Below, piece by piece: positions 17,401-24,556 of a stretch of DNA of 64,000 nt. This DNA comes from JAZDRH01 sp047470865 (GTDB taxonomy: Bacteria > Pseudomonadota > Gammaproteobacteria > Pseudomonadales > Pseudomonadaceae). The position numbers and the translations under genes are program-made. The stretch spans positions 1 to 64,000 of the forward strand of contig NZ_JAZDRH010000008.1 in NCBI RefSeq assembly GCF_047470865.1, written 5' to 3'. Each line of letters begins with the position of its first letter. Positions within the stretch are counted from its first letter, which is position 1. Below the pieces are notes generated by a model. The model saw only the letters and a program-made list of their open reading frames with translations. It was not told the origin of the DNA and did no database searches.

Positions 17401-18417
17401 GATATAGATGTCAGTGTTATTAGCTGCCGGACAGCTAATGCAGGTTTACCATTGTATTCATTGGGTAAGGAGATGATTGTTGGTTGGTATTACGATGATC
17501 TGAACTATGTTGATAGCAGAATTTTTAGTGAAACGGCAAACTTTATTGGCATGCAAAACCCAAGGGTTCTAATTGTTCAGTATCATCCTGCTTTTTATAG
17601 TATGGATACGCTCTTTTTGTTTGTTCTTGATTTATCAAATAAAAACGTAAAAGTTATTGTCGATAATCATAAGTATCGAGTTGAAGACAGTCAAGCGCTT
17701 ATCAAACTTTGTGAAATGGGTGCATCTGTTGTTTTTCATCAGCTGTCAGAGGTTAAATTAGCATATGAGAATGGATTAAGTGCTATTCATAATCCAATCG
17801 GTCTTGATAACAATCTCCCAATTAATAAACGAACTATTTATGATAGAGATTGGGGAAGCAAGCCGCCACTACTTATAACCACTGGTTTTTTGCGTGCTCA
17901 CAAAGGTGTAAGAACACTTTTGAGAGCTATGCCTAAGGTGGTTGATAAATTTCCGGGTTGTAAGTTGAGGATTCAGTGTTCTCTCTATCCAAGTGCTGAT
18001 TCTTCAGAAGAGCTTGAGTTATGCCTTAAGCTGATTGATGAGCTTGATTTATCATCGAATGTTGAGTTGGATACTTCTTTTTACGAAAAAGATGAAATGC
18101 TGAAAAAGTTGAGTGATGCTGATCTTGCTCTCTTGGCTTATGAGAATAGTGATGAAGGAGGAAGTGCAGCAGCTGCAGATTGCCTATCTGTTGGTCTGCC
18201 ACTTATCGTATCGGATGCGAAGATATTTCATGATATTTCTAATTATTCCACTTCGATATATGGTGACTTTAATGTGTGGGCGAATGCCATTGTTGATACG
18301 CTTGTTTGTGCGGAAAAGTATTTATATTTGAGTGCGAGAGCGCATGAATATTCAGAATTAAATGACTGGCGAGTTGTTGCAAAAAATCTTTTAAATAAAA
18401 CGATAGGTTATAAATAA
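14455..18417 (+). CDS. Multi-domain glycosyltransferase (GT4-GT4-GT2-GT4)
   Basis: A 1320-residue protein with four glycosyltransferase modules: GT4 at about 1-355 (MPTTGVIGGAERFYDGLVGG; PGRLHDWKRVDLVIKA), a second GT4-like at 364-755 (FDMQPIDPPVGGGRLR; NPMFSGSGTNIKMFDFMA), a short GT2 at about 773-945 with acidic motif DSDFCPDD near 855, and a third GT4 at 953-1320 (FGHKCGIGEYSSSLV; GFLRAHKGVRTLLRA). The GT2 is shorter than usual and may be inactive or a remnant. It starts in a TAATG overlap with the previous stop. The gene is clearly AT-richer than the four genes before it, so it was joined from another source. The sugar added is unknown; backbone or repeat-unit extension is likely. Confidence 0.88.
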   Translation: MNNNKHFPESFTGLRVAVLAAMPTTGVIGGAERFYDGLVGGLNKLGCKAEIISIPADEPDFESIIDNYDRCAKLDLSEFDVVISTKAPTYVVDHPNHVLYLVHTVRVFDDMFERVFNNPTKVHYEQRAKIHARDFAALSKVKARFAIGHEVAERLFRWRGLNAEVLHPPLGFSEFKCNKSEDYFFLPGRLHDWKRVDLVIKAILQSKLPMRLKIAGTGEAEAKLKDIANGDPRIEFLGRIDDANLVELYSRCIAVPFTPVHEDYGYITLEAFASKKPVITCNDSGEPARIVENGLSGLICNPDPFQICQAMEYLFTNRESSASMGDRGFTWVSGMDWSRVASKLLKAALEEKKEHNDIKQVDKKLKVAVFDMQPIDPPVGGGRLRLLGLYHNLGDNIDCTYVGSYDWPGESFRQHHITSGLQEIDVPLSEKHHKAARELSSRAGGKTVIDISFSKLGNLSSDYLKIARENIKVADVVVFSHPWVYPLLEHDIRPGQTVIYDSQNVEGFLRAQLLDEANSVESELLRNVIEDELNLCRRADIVFVCSYEDGLRFNRLYRINASKLRLVPNGVMAFSYDPPDQTKRLQAKQTLHIQDWRLVAVFIGSAYGPNVEAANFIIDDIAPNAPDVLFVIAGGVGSQVAANRNNIHITGMLSEEEKALWLTASDIAINPMFSGSGTNIKMFDFMAFSLPVITTPTGARGIDVGTTSPFLVASNGLSSFLECIIKLSDEAVRQTVGCSARKFVENNYAWERISHRVGKIVANRHVYVKQPLPLFSLVLVISDSYGEFENLIRSISGQIDRDFELIIVDLNSQYNSSVCNGFGFPVKYLNLPYLSHGAARNAGAESASGKFIVLLDSDFCPDDYWLLNLRSLVSVAKENQNLIAWVPSSCNGGGLSPLNIMIRQDALFLAKGFDGNEIIDLEDPNAFLSRLRMLGSISHTHFLDSSVRGNSGRLRIAMMSTFGHKCGIGEYSSSLVKCFRDMDIDVSVISCRTANAGLPLYSLGKEMIVGWYYDDLNYVDSRIFSETANFIGMQNPRVLIVQYHPAFYSMDTLFLFVLDLSNKNVKVIVDNHKYRVEDSQALIKLCEMGASVVFHQLSEVKLAYENGLSAIHNPIGLDNNLPINKRTIYDRDWGSKPPLLITTGFLRAHKGVRTLLRAMPKVVDKFPGCKLRIQCSLYPSADSSEELELCLKLIDELDLSSNVELDTSFYEKDEMLKKLSDADLALLAYENSDEGGSAAAADCLSVGLPLIVSDAKIFHDISNYSTSIYGDFNVWANAIVDTLVCAEKYLYLSARAHEYSELNDWRVVAKNLLNKTIGYK

Positions 18418-18665
18418 TGATCAGACTGTTGATTGCATTCATTTTGCCTTTTCAGGTTTTTGTTGTTGCGCCTTTTACTTTTTATTTTGGTAATCGTGCG
18501 GAGATTAATCTCAGTTTTCAGCAGGTGCTGATTTTCCTTGGTTTTTGTTTTTTCGTATTTAGTGTATTTTTTTATGTTGCTCTTTTGGTGTTGGAGAAAT
18601 ATAGATATGTATCAAGGATTTCTTGGTTTCATAAATTTGCACTTGTTTATATGAAAGGCTCCTGA
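18417..18665 (+). CDS. Small two-helix membrane protein, possibly a remnant
   Basis: 82 residues with two hydrophobic segments (about 3-24 and 35-60) and a basic C-terminus. The ATG overlaps the previous stop (TAATG). It resembles the extreme N-terminus of longer membrane enzymes more than a complete protein, and about 180 AT-rich non-coding bases follow before the next gene, so truncation is possible. No family recognised. Confidence 0.5.
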   Translation: MIRLLIAFILPFQVFVVAPFTFYFGNRAEINLSFQQVLIFLGFCFFVFSVFFYVALLVLEKYRYVSRISWFHKFALVYMKGS

Positions 18666-18844
18666 AGGTTTTGATGCTTTTACTTATTAATTGATTCAGG
18701 TCTTGCTATGTCTGGTGTTAATGATAAGTAAAGGTGTGGATAATTTCTATTTTTATAGGAAAGATCTGTATATTTTATGACAATACCTTAACTGATTAAA
18801 GTTAGGTGTTGCACTCAAAGTTAGCGCCTAAGAAATTACAAATA

Positions 18845-19483
18845 ATGTTTAAAGATCTAGTTGTTTTAGGTGGTGGTGAGCAGGCTTCTGTAATTGCTGA
18901 GATACTTCTAAATGAAGGTAGTAATTTAATTGCGGTTGTTTCACCTGAACCAATTAAAGCTAATAGCCCTTTATCAGGTGTAAAACAACTGGTTAGTGAT
19001 CAGAGTTTACTGTCTAGCTACTCCCCAGAAGAGGTTGAGCTAGTGAATGGTCTCGGTGCTATTCCTGGGCAAGACTTACGTTGGAAGCTGTTTGATTTTT
19101 ATTCCAATCGCGGATACCGTTTTGCTAGCGTAATCTCGCCTCATGCTATTTTGTCTAAACACCTAGCATTAGAAGAGGGTGTGCAAATAATGGCTGGTGC
19201 AATCATTCAAACCAACGCCACTATCGGAAAAAACTGCTTAATTAATACGGGTGTAATTGTAGAGCATGATTGCAAAATTGGTAACCACAACCACCTTGCG
19301 CCAGGTGTCACGCTTAATGGTAGTGTTACTACTGCAGACAGGGTACATATAGGTACGGGTGCAAATATTGTTCAGGGAATAAAGATTGGCCATGGCGCTG
19401 TCATTGGTGCTGGTACAAGCATTGTACGAGATGTAGCAGCTGGACAGGTTGTTATACCTGCAGCTAATCGAATTCTACTTTAG
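18845..19483 (+). CDS. NeuD/PglD-family sugar O- or N-acyltransferase
   Basis: 212 residues from ATG 18845 (a TTG at 18806 would add 13 residues without family support). The N-terminal Rossmann-like nucleotide-sugar domain (LVVLGGGEQASVIAEILL) is followed by a left-handed beta helix from about residue 95 with hexapeptide repeats (IMAGAIIQTNATIGKNCLIN; HIGTGANIVQGIKIGHGAVI). The probable catalytic His lies in VEHDCKIGNHNHLAPG. The family acetylates sugars such as sialic acid, bacillosamine or perosamine, so it could decorate the polymer or make an acylated starter. It lies between the large glycosyltransferase and gmd. Substrate not deducible. Confidence 0.85.
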   Translation: MFKDLVVLGGGEQASVIAEILLNEGSNLIAVVSPEPIKANSPLSGVKQLVSDQSLLSSYSPEEVELVNGLGAIPGQDLRWKLFDFYSNRGYRFASVISPHAILSKHLALEEGVQIMAGAIIQTNATIGKNCLINTGVIVEHDCKIGNHNHLAPGVTLNGSVTTADRVHIGTGANIVQGIKIGHGAVIGAGTSIVRDVAAGQVVIPAANRILL

Positions 19484-19556
19484 AACCTCATTCTGGATGT
19501 ACCTAGTTAATAGCTTAGTATTGTCCGTTTAATCTTTTAGACCATAGGAAAATGAA

Positions 19557-20591
19557 ATGAAAAAAGCAATTGTTACAGGTGTTACAGGGCAAGATGGTGC
19601 CTATCTAACAGAGTTATTACTTGATAAAGGCTACACAGTTTATGGTACTTATCGCCGCACAGCTTCAGTAAATTTTTGGCGTATGGATGAATTAGACGTT
19701 ACTAAGCATCCTAATTTACATCTAGTTGAATATGATCTGACTGATCTTTCATCCAGCATTCGTTTATTGCAAAAAACAGAAGCTACAGAAGTTTACAACC
19801 TTGCCGCGCAAAGTTTTGTGGGTGTTTCTTTTGAGCAACCCATAACTACAGCGGAAATATCTGGCTTAGGTGCTGTTAATTTGCTTGAAGCTATTCGTAT
19901 TGTTAACCCTAAAGTTAAGTATTATCAGGCTTCTACTTCTGAGATGTTTGGCGAGGTTCAAGCGATTCCACAGCAAGAAGATACGCCTTTTTACCCACGT
20001 AGCCCCTATGCCGTTGCTAAACTTTATGCGCACTGGATGACAGTTAATTACCGTGAGTCTTATGGGATTTTTGGTGCTAGTGGTATTTTGTTTAACCATG
20101 AATCACCTTTGCGCGGCCAAGAGTTTGTAACCCGTAAAATTACAGATTCTATTGCTAAAATTAAGCTTGGTAAGTTAGATGTGCTTGAGCTAGGCAATAT
20201 GGATGCTAAACGTGACTGGGGCTATGCCAAAGACTATGTGGATGCTATGTGGCGTATGCTGCAAGTAGATGAGCCAGATACTTTTGTAGTGGCTACTAAC
20301 CGAACTGAAACAGTACGTGATTTTGTGACCATGGCCGCAAAAGCTGCTGATATTAGTCTTGAGTGGCAAGGTAAAGGGGAAGACGAAAAAGCTATCGATA
20401 CAGCTACCGGGAAAACCATTGTTCAGGTGAACCCTAAGTTTTATCGCCCAGCCGAAGTTGAGCTGCTCATTGGCAATCCTGCTAAGGCTAAAGAGTTGCT
20501 AGGTTGGGAGCCTAAGACTAGCTTAGAAGAACTCTGCAAAATGATGGTTGAAGCTGACTTGCGTCGCAACAAGCAAGGGTTCTCGTTCTAA
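19557..20591 (+). CDS. gmd: GDP-mannose 4,6-dehydratase
   Basis: A 344-residue short-chain dehydrogenase producing GDP-4-keto-6-deoxymannose from the GDP-mannose of ManC. NADP-binding GVTGQDGAYLTELLLDKGY is at 9-27. The catalytic Thr/Ser is in YQASTSEMFGEV, the YxxxK motif in YAVAKLYAHW, and the substrate loop FNHESPLRGQEFVTRKI is conserved. The length matches the Pseudomonas enzyme. It overlaps rmd by one base (TAATG), so the pair is translated together. With rmd it commits GDP-mannose to GDP-D-rhamnose. Confidence 0.96.
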   Translation: MKKAIVTGVTGQDGAYLTELLLDKGYTVYGTYRRTASVNFWRMDELDVTKHPNLHLVEYDLTDLSSSIRLLQKTEATEVYNLAAQSFVGVSFEQPITTAEISGLGAVNLLEAIRIVNPKVKYYQASTSEMFGEVQAIPQQEDTPFYPRSPYAVAKLYAHWMTVNYRESYGIFGASGILFNHESPLRGQEFVTRKITDSIAKIKLGKLDVLELGNMDAKRDWGYAKDYVDAMWRMLQVDEPDTFVVATNRTETVRDFVTMAAKAADISLEWQGKGEDEKAIDTATGKTIVQVNPKFYRPAEVELLIGNPAKAKELLGWEPKTSLEELCKMMVEADLRRNKQGFSF

Positions 20592-21496
20592 TGACTTTGA
20601 CAGATTCAGGTAAACGCGTTCTGGTTACTGGAATCAATGGCTTTACTGGCCGCTATCTTGCGGCCAGTTTGCTTGAGGTGGGTTATCAGGTATTCGGAAC
20701 ATCAACCCAGACTGTGCATGAGGCTGGGGTGTTTCAGCTGGATCTCTGTGATAGAGAGGCTGTGTCACGGGTGGTTCAAGAAGTGCAGCCGCACCGTGTC
20801 ATCCACTTAGCTGCTGTATCTTTTGTTGGTCATGGTGATCCCGCTGCCTTTTATGGGGTGAACCTAGTCGGTACACGCAACCTGCTTTCTGCGCTGGCTG
20901 ATCTAGATAACCCGCCTGAGGCGGTATTACTGGCGAGCAGTGCTAATGTGTATGGCAATGCGCAGTCTGGAGTATTAGATGAGTCTGCCGCAGTAGCGCC
21001 AGCCAATGATTATGCTGTGAGTAAACTGGCCATGGAGCACATGGCCAGTTTATGGCATGACAGGTTGCCTATCATCATTACGCGCCCTTTTAATTACACC
21101 GGGGTTGGGCAGGAAGAAAAGTTTCTAATCCCCAAAATAGTCGCCCACTTTAAAGACCAAGCCCCGGTGATAGAGCTGGGCAACTTAGATGTTTGGCGTG
21201 ATTTTAGTGATGTGCGTGCTTTGGTGGCAGCGTATCTAGGCTTATTGGGCAATCCTTTGGCTATTGGGCAAACGGTGAACGTTTGCTCTGGGATAGCCTT
21301 ATCTTTACGTGAGGTTATTACTTCATGTGAGTCAATTACCGGCCATAGTATTGAGGTGCAGGTGAATCCGGCTTTTGTTAGAGCTAACGAAGTGCGCTCC
21401 CTGTGCGGTAGCCCTAAACGCTTGCAAAGCTTAGTGCCTAATTGGCAGCCTATGCACTTTGTAGAGACTTTAAAATGGATGATTTTAGACAAGTGA
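20591..21496 (+). CDS. rmd: GDP-6-deoxy-D-mannose (GDP-D-rhamnose) reductase
   Basis: A 301-residue SDR enzyme. NADP-binding VTGINGFTGRYLAASLLE is near residues 10-27, the SSANVYG strand contains the catalytic Ser, and YAVSKLAMEHMA is the YxxxK motif. It reduces the 4-keto group of the Gmd product to give GDP-D-rhamnose, the donor for D-rhamnan such as the Pseudomonas common polysaccharide antigen. GDP-fucose synthase is an alternative relative, but the sequence and pairing with WbpY/WbpZ-like transferases favour Rmd. Translation is coupled to gmd. Confidence 0.9.
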   Translation: MTLTDSGKRVLVTGINGFTGRYLAASLLEVGYQVFGTSTQTVHEAGVFQLDLCDREAVSRVVQEVQPHRVIHLAAVSFVGHGDPAAFYGVNLVGTRNLLSALADLDNPPEAVLLASSANVYGNAQSGVLDESAAVAPANDYAVSKLAMEHMASLWHDRLPIIITRPFNYTGVGQEEKFLIPKIVAHFKDQAPVIELGNLDVWRDFSDVRALVAAYLGLLGNPLAIGQTVNVCSGIALSLREVITSCESITGHSIEVQVNPAFVRANEVRSLCGSPKRLQSLVPNWQPMHFVETLKWMILDK

Positions 21497-21503
21497 TAGT
21501 TAC

Positions 21504-22664
21504 GTGAAGGTTATAATTTCCATTGACCCGATCCGCTTTCCTTTAACGGGCATTGGTCGTTATACCTATGAGTTGATTCGTCATCTTAAGAAAAATGATG
21601 CGATTGCTGACTTAGCCTATTTTTCTGGCAGAAGAGTGGTTAATGAGCTGCCTATGGCCAATCAAACGTCTGCTGGTGTTGAAGGGGTCGATTTTTCTAC
21701 GTTGAAGCGCTGGGTGCAGCGCAATCCTGTAGCATCTGAGGCTTATCGCCAGTTCCTACCTTTTATTCAGCGTCATGCATTAAAAAACTACGCTGATTAC
21801 TTGTATCATGGTCCTAACTTTTATTTGCCAGCAACGCCTGGCTTAAAAGTGGCGACCTTTCATGATCTTTCTCCCTTCACTTGGGCGCACTGTCATCCAC
21901 CCGAACGGGTGCGCTTTATGCAGAAAGAGATTGGCAGAACACTGAAAACTGCAGATGCTTTGATTACTGACTCTGAATATACCCGTAAGGAGTTAGCCGA
22001 GTATTTTTCTTGGCCGCTCGAGCGTATTCATACCGTTCCTTTGGCGAGCTCTCCTGAGTTTTTTCCGCGCGCTGCCCATGAAGTTCAGCCTGTGTTAGCT
22101 GAGTACGGTTTAGAACCCGGTGAATATTCGCTTTATGTGGGCACTATAGAGCCGCGCAAAAACTTGATAACACTGCTGGATGCCTATTCACGCTTGCCGG
22201 TTAATTTGAGGCAACGTTGGCCTTTAATTTTGGCGGGGTATAAAGGTTGGCAGAGTGATGCTATCCATGCGCGGATTCATCAAGCCGAGCGGGAAGGCTG
22301 GGCAAAGTACCTAGGTTTTACACCTGCAGAACACTTGCCTTTGCTGTACTCTGGCGCGCGCTTATTTGTTTTCCCATCTCACTATGAGGGCTTTGGATTG
22401 CCAGTGCTTGAAGCCATGAGTTCGGGGGTTCCTGTTGTGTGCTCTAACAGCTCTTCTTTGCCAGAAGTAGTCGGTGATGTTGCCTTAATGACTGCTCCAG
22501 ATGATGTGGCAGGGTTCACTGATTTACTTCGCCGTGGTTTAGAGGATGATAACTGGCGCAGTCAAGCGAGCGCACAGGGTATTGACCGTGCTGCTTTATT
22601 TTCTTGGGCTGGTTGTGCTCAAGCAACCACAGATGTGTATCGTTCGGTATTGCAGCACTTATGA
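21504..22664 (+). CDS. GT4 glycosyltransferase, WbpY/mannosyltransferase-like
   Basis: A 386-residue GT-B enzyme starting at GTG (MKVIISIDPIRFPLTGIGRY). The N-terminal domain has the PLTGIGRYTYEL loop, and the C-terminal donor domain has YVGTIEPRKNLITLLDAY and the EX7E-type HYEGFGLPVLEAMSSGVPVV. Position and family resemble WbpY, which adds D-rhamnose in Pseudomonas A-band synthesis, so GDP-D-rhamnose is the probable donor. It lies 7 bases after rmd and overlaps the next transferase by 4 bases (ATGA). Confidence 0.87.
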   Translation: MKVIISIDPIRFPLTGIGRYTYELIRHLKKNDAIADLAYFSGRRVVNELPMANQTSAGVEGVDFSTLKRWVQRNPVASEAYRQFLPFIQRHALKNYADYLYHGPNFYLPATPGLKVATFHDLSPFTWAHCHPPERVRFMQKEIGRTLKTADALITDSEYTRKELAEYFSWPLERIHTVPLASSPEFFPRAAHEVQPVLAEYGLEPGEYSLYVGTIEPRKNLITLLDAYSRLPVNLRQRWPLILAGYKGWQSDAIHARIHQAEREGWAKYLGFTPAEHLPLLYSGARLFVFPSHYEGFGLPVLEAMSSGVPVVCSNSSSLPEVVGDVALMTAPDDVAGFTDLLRRGLEDDNWRSQASAQGIDRAALFSWAGCAQATTDVYRSVLQHL

Positions 22665-23767
22665 AAATTCTACATTTTTACAAAACCTATCAACCGGAGA
22701 GTTTCGGTGGCATTCCACAGGTCATTTTCCAGTTGGCGGAAGGTTGTAGCAAGCAGGGTGTTGAGTCGGATGTGCTTTATTTAAGTAAACGAGGGGCGGC
22801 ACGTAATGAGCCCTTGGGGCAGCACATGACGCATCGTTCCAAGTTAGATATTGAGATCGCCTCTACTGGTTTTTCTTTCTCTGTTATTCGAGATTTTACC
22901 GAGCTGGCCAAGCAAGCGGATATTATTCATTATCATTTTCCTTGGCCATTTATGGATATAGTGCATTTTTTATCACGCACTAAAAAACCAACGGTTATTA
23001 GCTATCATTCAGACATTGTGAAACAAAAACACCTGTTAAAACTGTATCAGCCACTGTTGCATAAATTTCTGTCTACTGCAGACGCTATTGTTGCAGCATC
23101 ACCAAACTACGTCTCTTCAAGCGAAGTATTACAACAGCATAAAGACCGTGTTCAGGTTATTCCATACGGTCTTGCGCAGGAAACCTATCTCGCGCCCACT
23201 ACAGAAAGGCTGGCTTATTGGCGAGAGCGCTGCGGTGAAAAATTTTTCCTTTTTGTTGGTGCCTTACGTTATTACAAAGGACTGTCTTGGTTGCTTAAAG
23301 CTGCCGCTATTAGCAAGTTACCCCTAATCATTGCCGGTGATGGCGGTATAGAAGTGCAGTTAAAAGAAGAAGCAGACGCATTAGGCATAAAGCACGTGCA
23401 GTTCGTCGGCCGTATTGATGATGAAGATAAAGCGGCATTACTTACTCTTTGTTATTCTTTAGTATTTCCATCTCACTTGCGTTCTGAGGCGTTTGGAATT
23501 TCGCTATTGGAAGGCGCAATGTATGGCAAGCCGCTAATTTCATGCGAGATCAGCACCGGAACAACTTATGTAAACCTAGCGGATAAAACAGGTTTAGTGG
23601 TCCCCCCTGAGGACTCCTCTGCTCTGTCTATTGCTATGGTAAAGCTGTGGAATGATGAGGATATGGCCAGTGAAATGGGTGCCAATGCTCGTTTACGCTA
23701 TAAAGAGTTGTTCAGCTCGGAGCAGATGGTATCAGCTTACATCGATCTGTATCATAGTTTGCTTTAA
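22661..23767 (+). CDS. GT4 glycosyltransferase, WbpZ-like
   Basis: 368 residues from the ATG overlapping the previous stop (MKILHFYKTYQPESFGGIPQ). Typical GT-B fold: the acceptor-side loop ESFGGIPQVIFQLAEG, then the donor domain FVGALRYYKGLSWLLKA, FVGRIDDEDKAAL and the EX7E-type SEAFGISLLEGAMYGKPLIS. It resembles WbpZ, thought to place the first D-rhamnose on the lipid-linked primer. The longer frame begins inside the upstream gene and lacks an RBS. Confidence 0.87.
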   Translation: MKILHFYKTYQPESFGGIPQVIFQLAEGCSKQGVESDVLYLSKRGAARNEPLGQHMTHRSKLDIEIASTGFSFSVIRDFTELAKQADIIHYHFPWPFMDIVHFLSRTKKPTVISYHSDIVKQKHLLKLYQPLLHKFLSTADAIVAASPNYVSSSEVLQQHKDRVQVIPYGLAQETYLAPTTERLAYWRERCGEKFFLFVGALRYYKGLSWLLKAAAISKLPLIIAGDGGIEVQLKEEADALGIKHVQFVGRIDDEDKAALLTLCYSLVFPSHLRSEAFGISLLEGAMYGKPLISCEISTGTTYVNLADKTGLVVPPEDSSALSIAMVKLWNDEDMASEMGANARLRYKELFSSEQMVSAYIDLYHSLL

Positions 23768-23893
23768 ATGCCGGCATGCGTTAGTTACAAGGTAGTGCAA
23801 CATGCCTGTTGAGTTTTATGGCAAGTCCTATTTTATTTATTGCGGCGGCGCTTAAGAAGCTTTAGCGATTGTTCCATTTGTGAGTATGCTCCC

Positions 23894-24442
23894 ATGCTAC
23901 GAGTGTTAGATATCTTCTTTGCTCTACTTGGCCTGATCGTTGGAGCGCCTGTGTTAGCGCTGTTATTTATTCTTGGGATGTTCGATACCGGCTCACCATT
24001 ATTTTTTCAGCAGCGCATGGGGCGCAATCAAAGGGCTTTCACCCTGGTTAAATTCCGTACCATGAAGGTTGGCACACAATCAGTCGCGACTCACCTAGCC
24101 CCAGCAGCATCTATAACTCGGCTAGGGAGTTTTCTGCGTAAAACTAAACTGGATGAGCTTCCGCAACTTTGGAATGTGCTCAAGGGGGATATGAGTTTAG
24201 TGGGTCCTCGCCCCAATCTGTTTAACCAATATGAGTTGATTGAACAACGCCAGTTACGGGATGTTTACCAAGGCCGACCTGGCATTACTGGCTTGGCCCA
24301 GGTACGCGGCATTGACATGTCACAACCAGAAAAACTGGCGATTACAGACGCCAACATGTTAGCCAGTATGAATGTGCTTAAGTATTTCAAATACATTCTA
24401 CTGACCCTAACCGGTAAAGGCAGCGGCGATCGAGTTAGTTGA
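23894..24442 (+). CDS. Initiating polyprenyl-phosphate sugar-1-phosphate transferase (PglC/WcaJ type)
   Basis: 182 residues from ATG 23894; upstream in-frame codons (from 23840) look non-family. One N-terminal re-entrant membrane helix (VLDIFFALLGLIVGAPVLALL) is followed by the cytoplasmic catalytic domain with FTLVKFRTM, the KTKLDELPQLWNVLKGDMS stretch and VGPRP. It transfers a sugar-1-phosphate from a nucleotide sugar to undecaprenyl phosphate, starting the glycan. Pseudomonas A-band systems usually start with the unrelated multi-pass WbpL, so this is a different initiation route. Last gene of the cluster; no terminator seen after it. Confidence 0.88.
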   Translation: MLRVLDIFFALLGLIVGAPVLALLFILGMFDTGSPLFFQQRMGRNQRAFTLVKFRTMKVGTQSVATHLAPAASITRLGSFLRKTKLDELPQLWNVLKGDMSLVGPRPNLFNQYELIEQRQLRDVYQGRPGITGLAQVRGIDMSQPEKLAITDANMLASMNVLKYFKYILLTLTGKGSGDRVS

Positions 24443-24556
24443 TAACGCAGTACAAATATTGCTAGAGCCTAAGAGTAGAGTAGCTTTAAAATAAAACCAC
24501 GGTAGTTACTCTGCAGTGCTACATACATACTTGGACTGTGCGGCTATTTGTCCTGA

